The notes below the pieces were generated by a model that worked only from the letters and a program-made list of their open reading frames with translations, made no database searches and was not told where the DNA came from. From Closterium sp. NIES-65 (taxonomy: Eukaryota > Streptophyta > Zygnematophyceae > Desmidiales > Closteriaceae): a DNA stretch of 64,000 nt. The stretch lies in contig CANXME010000532.1 of NCBI GenBank assembly GCA_948144175.1, forward strand, positions 2,235,001-2,299,000. The letters run 5' to 3'. The position numbers and the translations under genes are program-made. Each line of letters begins with the position of its first letter. Positions within the stretch are counted from its first letter, which is position 1. Below, one piece after another: positions 31,773 through 43,047 of the stretch.

Positions 31773-31901
31773 CTCCCCTGCCGCGCTCACGCTTGGGCCT
31801 CCAGCCCACACGGCAGTACTCCACGCAGAAAGCTCGTTCTCGGCGTGCACCCCATACACAGCACGCCGTCACCGCACCAGCCGTGCAGAAGGGCACGGCA
31901 C

Positions 31902-32417
31902 CTACTGCTGCACCTCGTCATCGCCGTCGCCGACGTCCACCAAGCGAACTTGGCCGATAGCGACAGAGCACCGGTTGAAAGCCGGAAAATGCAGCGCCTT
32001 CGTCAGGAAATCCGCCGGCTGCTCGGTGGTAGGGATGTAGTTCAGCACAAATTTCCCGCGCCTCACCATGTGCTGCAGCCAGGCGTAGCGTCGCTCCATG
32101 TGCTTGAGGTTGCCCGTCAGCCCCAAGCCCTCAGCGACCGTGATTGCCGACTTGTTGTCGACGCGGAGGATGGTCGGCTTCCCAGCGTCGAGCAGCTTGA
32201 ATTCCGCAAGGAGGAAGCGAAGTCGACGCCCTTCCTTGCCGGCATCCGTGGCCGCCACGTACTCCGACTCGGTCGATGATAATGTCGCGCACTTGATGCG
32301 CGAGCTCGACCAGGAGACGGCGGCCCCTCCGTAGACGAACACGTAGCCTCCCGTGCTCGTCCGGTCCTGCTTGTCGCCCGCGTCGTCGGCGTCGACGTAG
32401 CCGATCAGCTCCAACGA
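31902..32417 (-). CDS. Element C RNase H domain, in frame after the TAA
   Basis: Reads LELIGYVDADDAGD, SSTESEYVAATDAGKEG, RVDNKSAITVAE and EQPADFLTKAL, the complete copia RNase H with its acidic residues, then stops at 31902. A single TAA separates it from the RT part. Readthrough or a one-codon repair would restore a full-length polyprotein; as it stands this copy probably depends on help in trans. Confidence 0.9.
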   Translation of the reverse strand, partial: SLELIGYVDADDAGDKQDRTSTGGYVFVYGGAAVSWSSSRIKCATLSSTESEYVAATDAGKEGRRLRFLLAEFKLLDAGKPTILRVDNKSAITVAEGLGLTGNLKHMERRYAWLQHMVRRGKFVLNYIPTTEQPADFLTKALHFPAFNRCSVAIGQVRLVDVGDGDDEVQQ

Positions 32418-35400
32418 TTATGGTTCACCGCCGAACTCCAGGGCGGTGTCGCGGGTGTCGGCGAGGAAGGCGAGACAACGGTCGACCTCACGCCAATGCT
32501 GGTCGCTCCTCACCGTGAGGCCGCTTCCCAACTTGCTGCAGGCGAACGCAATGTCCGGCCTCGTCGTCGTCGCCGCGAACTGCAGCGAGCCGACCTTCTG
32601 TCGGTACTCCTCCTCTTCGCGCTCCTGAGCCTCCTCGTCGTCGAACGTCAAATGAGCGTAGGCGTCGACCGAGACCGGCGTCTTCGGGACTCGACCGCCT
32701 AGCTCCTCGTCGACGAAGCGCCTGCGCAGCTTGTCGGCGTAGCCCTGCTGGTGCAGCCACAACTTCCTGGCCGGCCTGTCCCGCACGATCTCCAGCCCAA
32801 GGTACTTTTCAACCGGCGAGATCTCACGCAGCTCGAAGGCGGCCTCCAGCAGCTCCTTCAGCTCGTTCAGCATCGCGGTGCTGTTGCTAGCGGCGAGCAG
32901 GTCGTCGACGTAGACCAAGACCCAGCAGGTCACACCGTCGTCGCCGGTCTTGAAGTAGAGCGCCTCGTCGACCTGGCTCTTCTTCCAGCCAGCGCCCAGC
33001 AGCACACCGTCAAGAGCCCTGTACCACAGCAGCGGCGACTGCTTCAGCCCGTAGAGGCTTTTCAGCAGCTTACACACCCGGCCGGTCCCGTCGTCGAAGT
33101 AGTCCGGCTGGTACATGTAGAGCACTCTGTCGAGCTTGCTCTGCAGGAAAGCGTTCTTCATGTCGAGCTGCATCAGGTTGAGGTCGAGGACGGCGACTAT
33201 GCTGAGGAAGATCCTCAGCGTGACGTAGCTGCTCACCGGCGAGTACGTCTCGTCGTAGTCGGCGCCATACACCTGCGTGAAGCCCTTTACGACCAGCCTC
33301 GCCTTCTCGCGCTCGACGGTGTCGTCGATGCGGTACTTGGTCGTCAGCACCCATCGGTTCTTCATAATGTTCACCCCGCGTGGGCGTTCGACCAGCTCCC
33401 AAGTCCCCATAGCGATGAGGCTACGGATTTCTTCTTCCATGGTGGCCTTCACCGCCTCGCCCTTCCAGCTCGACAGCGCCTCCTTCACCGTCATCGTGGC
33501 GATGTCCCAGCGGTGTTCGGGGTCGGCATGCACGTCAGGGTCGAGCTCCGACAGGTCTTCATCCTCCTCGGCATGGTCGTACAGCAGGTCGTCGTCGACC
33601 TCGTCGTACACCGTAGTGAAGGCAGCAGGCGGTAAGCGGGCGTGAAAGCTCAACCGCTCCGGCGGCCGTCGAGCTCGACCTGGGCGTCGCAGCTCAGGCT
33701 TCGTGATCGGCACTTCCATCACGTCGCTGTCGGTGGACTCCCCCGCCGATAGCTCCCCTTTCGTTTCAACTAGAACGTCGTCGACCAGCTGCTTCGACCC
33801 TTCGACCGGCTGTTCCTCTGCTGCTACCTTCGACAATTCTCCTGTCGACCGCTCCGGCTGCCGCTCCCCTATCGAGTGTACCTTTGCCGATGGCTCCTGT
33901 TCGACAGGCTCCCCTGTCTTCGACGGCTTTCCATCGTAGTCGTCGAGCTTGGCGCCTTGTCGTCCGCCGGCGATGCCACTGGCCGGCGCCACAGGCGACG
34001 CCTCCAGGCTCCCCTCATCGTCGGTGGCCGACACAGGTGTCGGCGCAGGCAGATCGGCGACGGGAGACGGAGGAGCAAGAACAGGGGAGGGTGGAAGGAC
34101 CTCCACAGCATCTTCATCAGCAGGCTCGTCGACTTCGGCGAGCAGGGGAACCGTCGCCGTCGAGGTGTCCGTCGGCGGGTGCGCCTGCGTCCGCTCCGAC
34201 GCCGGCCCATACTTCGCCTTCCACACTTCCAGCGACAGCGTCTCATAGAAGATCACCTCGACCGACGTGACCATCTTGTTGTCGGTCAGGTCGAGCACCT
34301 CCCAGCCCTTGCTCGCTGGCGACACACCCAGGTGAAGTCCCCAGCGAGCCTTCGGCGCCAGCTTTCCACCTCGTTGCTGCTCGGGAACCATGAACTGCAC
34401 CATGCAGCCCCACACTCGCACCAGCGTAAGGTCGGGCTTCTGTCCGGTCAGCAGCTGGTACGGAGTCGTCCCCGGCGGCGTCGTCGACCGCTCCAAGCAG
34501 TTGCGCACCCAGACAGCTTGTCGTAGAGCCAGGTGCCACCAATGGTGCTGCACGCCCATGTGCAGCAACATCGTCCGCACGGACTCGACGGCCGTACGCA
34601 TCTCCCGCTCGGCCATGCCATTCTGCTGCGGAGTGTAGGGGCACGTCAGGTCGTGGACGATGCCCTTCCCGTCGACGAAGTTGGTGAACGCCTTCCCGAG
34701 GAATTCCCCCCCTCGATCGGAGCGAAGCGACAGAACCGACTTCTTCGTCTGTCGTTCCACAAGCACCAGCCACTTCTCGAACTCCCGCAGCACGTCGCTC
34801 TTCTTAGCGACCGGCATCGCCCATACAAATCGAGTATGGCGATCCTTCAGCAGCAGGAAGTACAAGCTGCCATCCTTGGCAGCCACCCGAAATGGCCCGC
34901 ACAAGTCAATGTGCACGACAGCCAGCGCCTCCGCTGCATCCGAGCCCTTGGCGGGGAAGGTGTGCCGCGCCAGCTTTCCTCCGACGCACGAGACACATGG
35001 CGGGTCGGCTCCGGTTGACAACGTGATGTCGAGCCCAGTAGCCACACCATGTTTTGCCGAGCTCTTGATCGTGTCGACGTTGACGTGGGCAAGCCGCGCA
35101 TGCATCCTATCGGGGGTCGTCTTAGTCGCCGAGGTGATCGTCCGCAGAGCCACCACCTCGGTCGACTGCAACTGCGTCGGGCAGGGGCGAAGGTCGGTGC
35201 AGAGGACTCGTCCGGTGTAGTGTGCTCGACCAAGCACCTCTCCAGTCGCGTCGACGAGCAGCATCTCATCGCCATCGCCCTGCAGTAGCACGCCGCTCTC
35301 CTTCAGCTGGCCAGCAGACAACAGGTTTGCCTGTATGCCTGGAACGTAGAGTACGTCGGGGATGAGAACTCGCTTCCCGGCCTCCCCTTGCAGAGCGACG

Positions 35401-36896
35401 GTTCCGCGACCCTCGACAGGCTGCAATGCCCCGTTGAACCCACGCACATGCTTCACCCCATCGCTCGGCCCCATGTCAACGAAGACCGATTTCGTCCCCA
35501 TCAGGTGGTGGGAGCACCCGCTGTCGAGCAGCACCGCCATCGGGTTGGCCTGCACAGCTGCTGCCACCGCCTGGAAGTCCTCGCCAGCCTCCGGTGCTAG
35601 CGAGACCATCGGCTCCATTACGCCGACCATCGAGCACGACGCCTCCCCGTCGCCTCGGTTCTTGCCGCTGGAGCTGTCGACGTCCTTTGTTGAGGGCGTT
35701 TTCTTCGACGCTTGCCTCTCCTTGCGCGGCTTCTCAGCTCGACGGGGGCGACGACTGGTCGATCGACCGCGGCCTTCCTTGGTGTCGTCCTCGTCGCTCT
35801 CATCGCGGTCGGGGCACTCGAAGGAGAGATGGTCGGGGTCGCCGCAGACCCAGCACTCCCGCCGTCGACCACCACCTCGTCGACCCTTGTCCCGCATCGA
35901 CCTCGTTTCGTCGACGTCCTTCGTCGACCGCCCACCTCCACTACTACTTCCGCCCGGCTTCCTGCGCTGCTCCCGCTGTGTATTCGACTTCGTCGGTGCG
36001 GCGTAACTCGCCTGCGGAAGGAACTCCGTGGGCTGCTCTGCCTCCTGCATCGCCTCATCCTGGAGAATGTAGCTGGTGATGGAGTCTTCGTCGAGGGACT
36101 CACGCGTACCGGGCACCATCATCATCCTCTTCATGAGATTGTAGTTGCGCGGCAAGCCCTTGACGATGTGGGTGATGTAGGACGCCGTCAAGTATTCGGC
36201 GCCTGCCATTCGCATTTCAGCCAGGATCCGTCGAGCACGGTTGCAGTAATCCGTCGCCGACTCCTGCTCGCCCATCTGAATGTGGGTCATCTTCTCCTCC
36301 AGCTGCCCGATGTACAGGTCGTCCCTGACCTGATACGTCGATATGATGAAGCGCCATGCCTGGTGACCAGCATCCAGTCGCTCTCGACAGCTCCTGAGCG
36401 CCAGCTGTACCACCGGCGAGCAGCACCTCGAGATGACCATGAAGGTGAGCAGGTGAGCAGAACGAAACTCCCCGCGCAGCCCGACATCCTCCTCGGGCGG
36501 AATTGGCACGGTGCCGTCGGCGAAGCCCTTCAGCCCGGCGACCTCCAGCTGAGGTTCGATCGACTCCCTCCAGGTGATGAGGTCCCGTCGACCTTGCAGC
36601 GGAGCGACGGTGATTCGATCCGGCGAAAACTTGAAATAGCCATACGCCGGTGCAATCCCGCCCGCCGTCACATGCGTCGTCGCCGAGAGCCCACCACCAC
36701 TTCGTAGAGGAGAGCGACGTCGAACATCGACGTCGACGTGCGAGCTGCCTGCAGCCGCCGTCGACCGCTGCACTCGTGCCTGGATTCCGTCGACACCACC
36801 GTCGACCTTGATCACTCCTCTATGCCTCGTGCCTTCGCTGCCGCTGACTCGTGCACCACCGTTGACCTCGTCGTCGACGCCACCTTCGTTACGCAC
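32418..36896 (-). CDS. Element C Gag-Pol (Gag, protease, integrase, RT), 1492 codons
   Basis: One long frame. Gag has a basic N-terminus and a body with WRESIEPQLEVAGL, YSTYQV-like and EMRMAGAEY segments. A canonical zinc knuckle CWVCGDPDHLSFEC is followed by protease AVLLDSGCSHHLMG, integrase HARLAHVN...CVSCVGGKL and core HIDLCGPF / LRSDRGGEF / PQQNGMAERE. A Ser/Glu/Pro-rich linker leads to RT with VLTTKYRIDD, QLDMKNAFLQ, LYGLKQSPLLW and YVDDLLA. It ends TALEFGGEP at a TAA (32418-32420). The RNase H domain continues in the same frame after this stop. All catalytic motifs seen are intact. The Met at 36896 is the first in frame after the primer site. Confidence 0.93.
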   Translation of the reverse strand: MRNEGGVDDEVNGGARVSGSEGTRHRGVIKVDGGVDGIQARVQRSTAAAGSSHVDVDVRRRSPLRSGGGLSATTHVTAGGIAPAYGYFKFSPDRITVAPLQGRRDLITWRESIEPQLEVAGLKGFADGTVPIPPEEDVGLRGEFRSAHLLTFMVISRCCSPVVQLALRSCRERLDAGHQAWRFIISTYQVRDDLYIGQLEEKMTHIQMGEQESATDYCNRARRILAEMRMAGAEYLTASYITHIVKGLPRNYNLMKRMMMVPGTRESLDEDSITSYILQDEAMQEAEQPTEFLPQASYAAPTKSNTQREQRRKPGGSSSGGGRSTKDVDETRSMRDKGRRGGGRRRECWVCGDPDHLSFECPDRDESDEDDTKEGRGRSTSRRPRRAEKPRKERQASKKTPSTKDVDSSSGKNRGDGEASCSMVGVMEPMVSLAPEAGEDFQAVAAAVQANPMAVLLDSGCSHHLMGTKSVFVDMGPSDGVKHVRGFNGALQPVEGRGTVALQGEAGKRVLIPDVLYVPGIQANLLSAGQLKESGVLLQGDGDEMLLVDATGEVLGRAHYTGRVLCTDLRPCPTQLQSTEVVALRTITSATKTTPDRMHARLAHVNVDTIKSSAKHGVATGLDITLSTGADPPCVSCVGGKLARHTFPAKGSDAAEALAVVHIDLCGPFRVAAKDGSLYFLLLKDRHTRFVWAMPVAKKSDVLREFEKWLVLVERQTKKSVLSLRSDRGGEFLGKAFTNFVDGKGIVHDLTCPYTPQQNGMAEREMRTAVESVRTMLLHMGVQHHWWHLALRQAVWVRNCLERSTTPPGTTPYQLLTGQKPDLTLVRVWGCMVQFMVPEQQRGGKLAPKARWGLHLGVSPASKGWEVLDLTDNKMVTSVEVIFYETLSLEVWKAKYGPASERTQAHPPTDTSTATVPLLAEVDEPADEDAVEVLPPSPVLAPPSPVADLPAPTPVSATDDEGSLEASPVAPASGIAGGRQGAKLDDYDGKPSKTGEPVEQEPSAKVHSIGERQPERSTGELSKVAAEEQPVEGSKQLVDDVLVETKGELSAGESTDSDVMEVPITKPELRRPGRARRPPERLSFHARLPPAAFTTVYDEVDDDLLYDHAEEDEDLSELDPDVHADPEHRWDIATMTVKEALSSWKGEAVKATMEEEIRSLIAMGTWELVERPRGVNIMKNRWVLTTKYRIDDTVEREKARLVVKGFTQVYGADYDETYSPVSSYVTLRIFLSIVAVLDLNLMQLDMKNAFLQSKLDRVLYMYQPDYFDDGTGRVCKLLKSLYGLKQSPLLWYRALDGVLLGAGWKKSQVDEALYFKTGDDGVTCWVLVYVDDLLAASNSTAMLNELKELLEAAFELREISPVEKYLGLEIVRDRPARKLWLHQQGYADKLRRRFVDEELGGRVPKTPVSVDAYAHLTFDDEEAQEREEEEYRQKVGSLQFAATTTRPDIAFACSKLGSGLTVRSDQHWREVDRCLAFLADTRDTALEFGGEP

Positions 36897-37121
36897 CGGT
36901 CGAGGAGAAGCAGGACGGGAAGGGTGTTCCGTCGCCCACTACGACCGGATGCCCAACTCGGCGATCACTAAGGGGATCGTCCCGTACTCGCCATTCGCGT
37001 GGCGTCTCCTCGCGTCAGCCAAACGTGTCTCCAAAGTGTCAGCTACACCCGCATCAACTGCGAGGTCGACCATGGCGACTATCGTTGCTGCCGGCCTACG
37101 AACGACTTAGTAGGTGCAAAA

Positions 37122-37170
37122 GTCGGCTCCTATCTGAAGGTCGCGTGTTCGATCCACGCTCACCGCACCA
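37122..37170 (-). other. Primer-binding site of element C with extended tRNA 3'-half match
   Basis: The 18-nt primer site is 37153-37170 (minus strand TGGTGCGGTGAGCGTGG). Read on the plus strand, 37122-37170 is a tRNA-like 3' half: anticodon loop CTCCTAT, AAGGTC variable loop, T-arm GCGTG-TTCGATC-CACGC, acceptor TCACCGC, discriminator A and CCA. The anticodon would be CCT (Arg). The 5' half is absent, so this is not a tRNA gene. Confidence 0.8.
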
Positions 37171-38147
37171 TGCGGAGATTCACTCTACAACGGCAGTGAG
37201 CTAGACTACAGGGTTGGCACGAACTACTAGAGGTGATCTCCGCTTTGCTTGGTTCCTTAGTGCTTGCACATTCACAGGAGAAATTGGCAAGAGTTTCCAC
37301 TAGCAATGTTGGGAATTACAGAATTGAACAAAAGAAGCAATGACAACAATGACTACATCAGGCACCTAGCAACCCTGCAGCTAGCCTGGTCGACTGCCAG
37401 CGCAGCTCGGTCGACCGCCTGCCAACATTGCGTAGAGGAGCCGCGCCAGCACTGCAGAAGGGCGACTTGCCAACAAGGCTAGTCGACGGCGTGCCCCGTA
37501 GAACACAGCAGTGCGCGCGCTCGCAGGTGTGCGCAGGCGATTGGTCCGACTTGCCTCGTTGGGCATCCGTCGGCTGTTGTCTGCGCCTGACGAGCCACAT
37601 CGACTTCGGGATACCAGCCCGAAGTCGCCTGCGCCATCGCGATCTCGACGGCATTCGCGTGCCTCCGCAGAAGTCGTCGAGCAGGTTACCCGGTCGACCT
37701 GGTCGACCCCTGGTGCTCTGGTCGACTCCCACGTGCCTCCCGTCGACCACTGGGTCTCTCTGGTCGACCACCGGATGCTCCTGGTCGACCACACCTCCCG
37801 TCATGCTACCCCTTGGTCGACGGACCCCTTCCGTCGACCAGAACTGCTCCGTCGACCTCCCGGTCGAACTGCAGTTCGACGGAATGATCCGTAGACTTCC
37901 CCGTCGAACTGTAGGTTGACGGACTACTTCGTCGACCTCTCGGACGGCTCGCCCGTCGCCCAGGCCAGTCAGTTGCAGCTGTCGAGCATCCTGGTCGACA
38001 GCAACACCACAGCGGTCCGCTGCCGCTCGACGTAACATGTCGAGCATCTATCCCACTGTGAACAGTCGGCTGCTACTCCCGTGCATCCGACCAAGTCGTC
38101 GGCGTTGCCCAAGCGAGGGCGGGGCCAACACTCCATTCCCGTTAACA
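37171..38147 (-). repeat. 5' LTR of element C (977 bp)
   Basis: Near-identical to the other LTR with the same GTCGAC array. Followed in element orientation by the primer site. Confidence 0.95.
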
Positions 38148-41100
38148 GTTCGATACCTGGCTAGATGACCTACACCTCTTCCTACAGCTCACTGCCAAGG
38201 AGGACATCTCACTGTACGATCACGCCCTTAGCCATGCTACTGCTCCAGCTGCAACTGCTGAAAGCACTGCCCGCTCACAGTGGCAGACTCGTGACGCCCA
38301 CGCTCGCTTTGCTATTCGCAACTCCCTGCCGATAGACGAGCGCGAGCACTTTGGCCAGCACAAGACTGCACAGGCACTGTACACCGCTGTCGTTGCCCGC
38401 TACTCCTCACCTGCCTCTGCCGCGCTAGGCCGTCTCTCACTCCCCTACCTGTTTCCCGACCTAGCCTCGTTCCACACAGTCGCTGACCTCATTACGCACC
38501 TCCGTACTAGTGAGGCCCGCTTCCGTGCCGCCATGCCCGATGAGTTTCTTGCCAAGAACCCTCCCCCGCTCTGGCTCACTCTCTACCACCTATTCACCTA
38601 CCTCCCTGACACTCTGCATGCTGTCAGGGATCACTTCCTAGCTTGCTGCCCCACTGAGCTCACCATTGCCCTCCTCGAGAAGGAACTACTTGCAGCTGAG
38701 GCTAGCATAGTTGCTGTAGGTGCCTCTCGTGGCGACCCCCACACCCCTTTCTTTGAGGGGTGTTCCCCTTCCCCCCTTCTTCCCTCTATAGCCTCTACTT
38801 CTACTCTCGACCTCCTTGGCTTAGAGAAGGTCGAGGCCACGTCTGCCTCGGGAGGGCGTCGCAGCGGCAATGGCAAAGGGGGCAAGGGAGGCGGAGGTGA
38901 CGGTGGGGGAGGCGGTGGTGGGGGTGGTGGCGGCGGTGGGGGTGGTGGTGGGACTGGTGGGGCTAGTGGCAGCGGTGTGGGTGGTGGCGGCAATGGCGCG
39001 GGCGGTGGCAGGGGCGGGGGCGGTGGTGGGGGCGGCGGTGGACGCGGCGGCGGCAGGGGAGGAGGTGGTCGAGGCGGTGGTGGCGGCAGTGGTGGTCGTG
39101 GAGGCACTGGCGGTGGCCAGAGCCTACAGCACTCTCCGTCGCCCCAGGAGCTCCGTGAGTGGTACACTCTGCACAGGGGGGGGGTGGTGGCCTTAGCTGC
39201 ACGTACGTCATCCGCAATGGTGACCGCACTGGTCAGACGTGTGGGAGGGCGCACCCCACGCAGCGCTGCTTCTCACGCCTTGACGACGCTTGGCGTACTC
39301 AGTTCCCTGACGCCACTGAGCTGCCCCGCTGGGCTGATCTGATGAAGCAAAGCATTGATATCTTTGCTCTAGACTTTGATGCTATTCTCTCTGCCATGTA
39401 TGTGATGTCTATTAGTGGAGAGGGTGCCCAGTACCTGCGTGTTCCGCCCGACCCGGGCATTCGACCTGGTGAGGCTACCGCTCTAGGTGCTAGAGTGTCT
39501 ACTACCCCAGGTGCTGGTGAGGCTGCTGCTCTAGGTACTGGTGCGCCTGCGCCCCCTGATATTGAGTCGACTGAGGCACTCCACACCTTTAAACTAGACT
39601 CAGGTGCCTCCCGCTGTTTCTTTCGTGACCGCGCGGCTCTTGAGCAGCTTGCTCGGCCCGTTGCAGTCTCTCTCGCTGACCCCTCTGGGGGTCCAGTCCT
39701 TGCGACCTCCTCCACTGTCCTCCCCTGTCCGGCCGTCCCGTTGGGCACACTGTCCGGTCTCTACCTCCCCTCGTTCTCTACAAACTTAGTGGCGGGTAGT
39801 GCAATCCAGGACAGGGGTGTCCACCAGTTCACCCCTGCCTACGAGCGCGTGAGACACGGCACGTGTGCTCGGACGGGCCGTCACCTGGCGACCTTCACAC
39901 GGCAGCCGGGGTCGAACCTATACACACTAACTACTGAGTCCCCTCACGTAGCTGCGTCTGCGTCTGCGTCAGGTCAGCTGTCGGCCCGCTGCTCGTGCCA
40001 CTCTCTGGCGCACGAGACAGTCCTTTGGCACCACCGCCTTTGTCACCCGTCCGTGTAGTGCATTCGGGCGATGCACAAATGGTACCTTGTCTCTGGTCTT
40101 CCCAGGGTTCTCCCTCCCCTACCACCCTCACCTGCTCCTCCCTGTCTTCCCTGTGTCGAGGGGCGGCAGCGCGCCGCTCCTCACTCCTCCTCGTTTCCCT
40201 CGACGACTGCTCCCTTGCAGACGCTCCGCATGGACGTGTGGGGCCCAGCCCGCGTCCGTGGTCAGGGTCAGGAGAGGTACTTCCTGATAGTTGTTGACGA
40301 CTACTCGCGCTATACCACGGTCTTCCCCTTGCGCACCAAGGGTGAGGTCCTTGATGTTTTGATCCCTTGGATCCGCGCTTCTCATCTCCAGCTCAGCGAA
40401 CGTTTCCACTCGGACTTTCCTGTCCTGCGCTTGCACTCTGAAAGATGTGGTGAGTTCTCTTCTGACCTCTTGGCAGCCTACTGTGCAGAGCACGGCATCC
40501 GCCAGTCGTTCACGCTTCCGGCCTCTCCACAACAGAATGGGGTTGCTGAGCGCCGCATTGGCTTGGTCATGGAGGTCGCTCGTACCTCCTTGATCCATGC
40601 GGCTGCCCCCCACTTTCTGTGGCCGTTTTCAGTCCGATACGCCGCACATCTGCTCAACCTTTGGCCCCGTGTCTCCTTGCCGGAGACTTTGCCGACACTG
40701 CGTTGGATGGGAGAGGTTGGCGATGCGTTGCGTTTCAGGGTCTGGGAATCTCGGGCTTTTGTTCGCGATACGTCAGCGGACAAGCTCTCCTCCCGCGATG
40801 TTCCGTATGTCTTCCTCGGCTTTGTCCCGGACACGTCTGGTTGGCAGTTTACCACGCCGCCTCGCGCCGTGTCCTCGCCTCTCAGGACGTCACCTTTGAC
40901 GAGTCGGTTCCCTTCTACCGCCTCTTCCCCTACCGCACTGCCTCGCTCCCTCCCCCGCCTCTCTTCCTCGCGCCAGGTGCTGCTCTAGTAGTCCACCTCC
41001 CCCATGAGGGTGCCGCTCTCTCAGGTGTGTCCCAGGTAGACCCGGTTGAGCCTGTCGAGGTAGCTGTCGACTCTCGTCCTCCTCAGGGTGCTAAGCCTAA

Positions 41101-41529
41101 GTGTGCGGAGCCTGGGGTTGCGGACACTCGGGGTGCTGAGCTTGGGGGTGCAGAGTCTGGGGGTGCTGAGCCTGGGGGTGCAGAGTCTTGGGGTGCTGAG
41201 CCTGGGGGTGCAGAGTCTGGGGGTACTGAGCCTGGGGGTGCGGAGTCTGGGGGTGCTGAGCCCGGGAGTACGGAGCCTGCTGGTGCTGAGTCTGGGGGTG
41301 CTGAGCCTGAGAGTTCTACGCGTGGAGGAGCTCTCTCCTCACAGCAGCTGCGTGAGTGGTACTTACGGTACTGCTGCCTCAGGAGAGGTGCCTCTGAAGC
41401 TAGGGGTACTGCTGGAGCTGGTGCTCGTGCTTCCTCGCCTAGGCGGGAGCTGCCCTCTCCCCAGCGTCTTCGTGAGTGGTACGCACGGCGCTGCAGTCTC
41501 AGGAGTGGCGCTCCTAGTGTCGCGGACCC

Positions 41530-41875
41530 TGCTACTGGTGCTGCAGACCCGGGTGTTGGAGTTGCTGCTCGTGCTAAGGACCCGGGCGTTGGAGCTGCTG
41601 CTGGTACTGCAGACCCGGGAGTTGGAGCTGCTGCTGGTGCTGCGGACCCGGGAGTTGGAGCTGCTGCTGGTACTGCAGACCCGGGCGTTGGAGCTGCTGC
41701 TGGTGCTACGGACCCGAGAGTTGGAGCTGCTGCTAGTGCTGCGGACCCGGGCGTTGGAGCTGCTGCTGGTGCTGCGGACCCGGGCGTTGGAGCTGCTGCT
41801 CGTGCTACAGACCCGGGCATTGGAGCTGCTACTAGTGCTGCAGACCCGGGCGTTGGAGGTGCTGCAGGTGCTGCT
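41530..41875 (+). repeat. 33-bp tandem repeat in the element B spacer
   Basis: About ten units coding a variant of DPGVGAAAGAA in frame with pol. It lies between integrase and RT, where copia proteins are normally linker-like. Confidence 0.85.
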
Positions 41876-43047
41876 GGAGCTGCTGGAGGTTTTGGTGTTG
41901 TCTCTACTGCTTCAGGGGGCACGTCACGGCCGCGGCCGTACTTTGTTCCCCTCCTTCAGCAGGTTCTTTGTCAGTCACCTCCGCCTTGTCCCCCTCTCTC
42001 TGTAGAGTGTCCACCGCCGGTCCAGTCGCAGTCACAGCTACCGCCTGCCTCGCCACTTCCTCGTCCTTCTCCTTACACTGGTCCTACAGGCGGTCTCACA
42101 GAGCGTCGTCAGCCTGAGTCTCGCCCTGTGTCGCGTGTGTCCCGTCGTGAGTCCCCTGTTTCTACTACTTCCACCAGTCGCCGTACTCCGCGTGAGCGTC
42201 CGCCACCAGTCCCTCGCACACACCGGATGTCACTGCGTCCCTCCACTGCCCTACAGCGTGTCCCTCTACCGTCTCCTCCTGAGTCCTCTCTTCCTGCTCT
42301 TGCTGACCCTGAGTCTGACTCTCTTCGTGCTGCCAGTCCTACTGTCACGCGTCTCCTGGCTACTGCTGTCACTGACCCTTCCTTTAAGTCTACTGCTGCG
42401 TCTGCCCTAGTTGCTGAGCTTGTCCACTTTGCTGCTCGCTGTCGTCTAGACTACGCTGCTAGTCTTGTCGTTGAGTCTGAGTCTATCTATCCTCCGTGTG
42501 GCGGGGGTGAGTGTGCTCTTAGCACGGACGTCCTTGAGGAGAGACAGGAGGATCTTGAGTGTCTTGCAGCCGCTACGCCCCATCTCGTGTCCATGCTAGT
42601 TGCACCTGAGGTAGACCCGGATGCACCAGACATCCCGACTCCTGGATCGTACGCTGAGGCGATTGAGGGTCCCTACTCCTCACACTGATAGTCAGCCATG
42701 GACGCAGAGATGGCTTCTTGGAAGTCCACAGGCACCTACGTCGACGAGGTTCCCCCACCTGGGGCGAACATCGTCAGTGGCATGCGGATTTTGAGGGTGA
42801 AGCGGCCGCCGGGTTCTCCGTCTGTCTTCAAGGCTCGTTATGTTGCTCGAGGCTTTAGTCAGCGAGAGGGAGTAGACTTCTTCCAGACCTTCTCCCCCAA
42901 CTTGAAGATGACCACTCTCCGCACGTTGCTGCTCAGCGCGACTACGAGCTTCACTCTCTTAACTTCAGCACAGCCTTCTTGCAGGGCAGTCTGCACGAGG
43001 AGATATCGCTGCGCCGTCCTCCTGGCTTCACTTGGTCGTTCCCTTCT

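Larger units (their letters stand above)
30796..38147 (-). mobile_element. Ty1/copia element C (7352 bp), minus strand, nested in element B Gag
   Basis: Two 977-bp LTRs (30796-31772 and 37171-38147) with TG...CA ends, flanked by GTTCG (30791-30795, 38148-38152). In element orientation the 5' LTR is 37171-38147, the primer site 37153-37170, the polyprotein 36896 to 31902, and the purine tract GGCAGGGGAG abuts the 3' LTR at 31773. By eye the LTRs differ at about five positions (about 0.5%), so this is the youngest large insertion here. One in-frame stop between RT and RNase H is the only visible coding lesion. Confidence 0.96.
30741..39180 (+). pseudogene. Element B Gag, split by element C
   Basis: Gag starts ATG 30741 (MASPPVLAFDAEG), breaks at 30795 where C is inserted, and resumes at 38153 so that codons read VKF|DTWLDDLHLFLQ. 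It runs through a typical retrotransposon Gag body (QWQTRDAHARFAI, ALYTAVVARYSSP, SLPYLFPDL) and a very Gly-rich stretch (about 38880-39115) to QELREWYTLHRG. A G-homopolymer at about 39175 shifts the frame before the zinc-finger segment. Gag would form the particle and bind RNA. Confidence 0.85.

Noticed and set aside
37122-37170. Functional tRNA-Arg gene
   Set aside because: There is no D-arm or 5' acceptor strand, CCA is encoded, and it sits exactly at a retrotransposon primer site.
38870-39254. Extra readings over the Gly-rich part of element B Gag
   Set aside because: GGT/GGC-rich sequence is open in several frames; only the Gag frame continues into conserved sequence.
41083-41922. Antisense reading of 279 codons over element B spacer, and a similar one at 61155-61454 over element G
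   Set aside because: Shadows of the GGAEP repeats; no domain and no start context.
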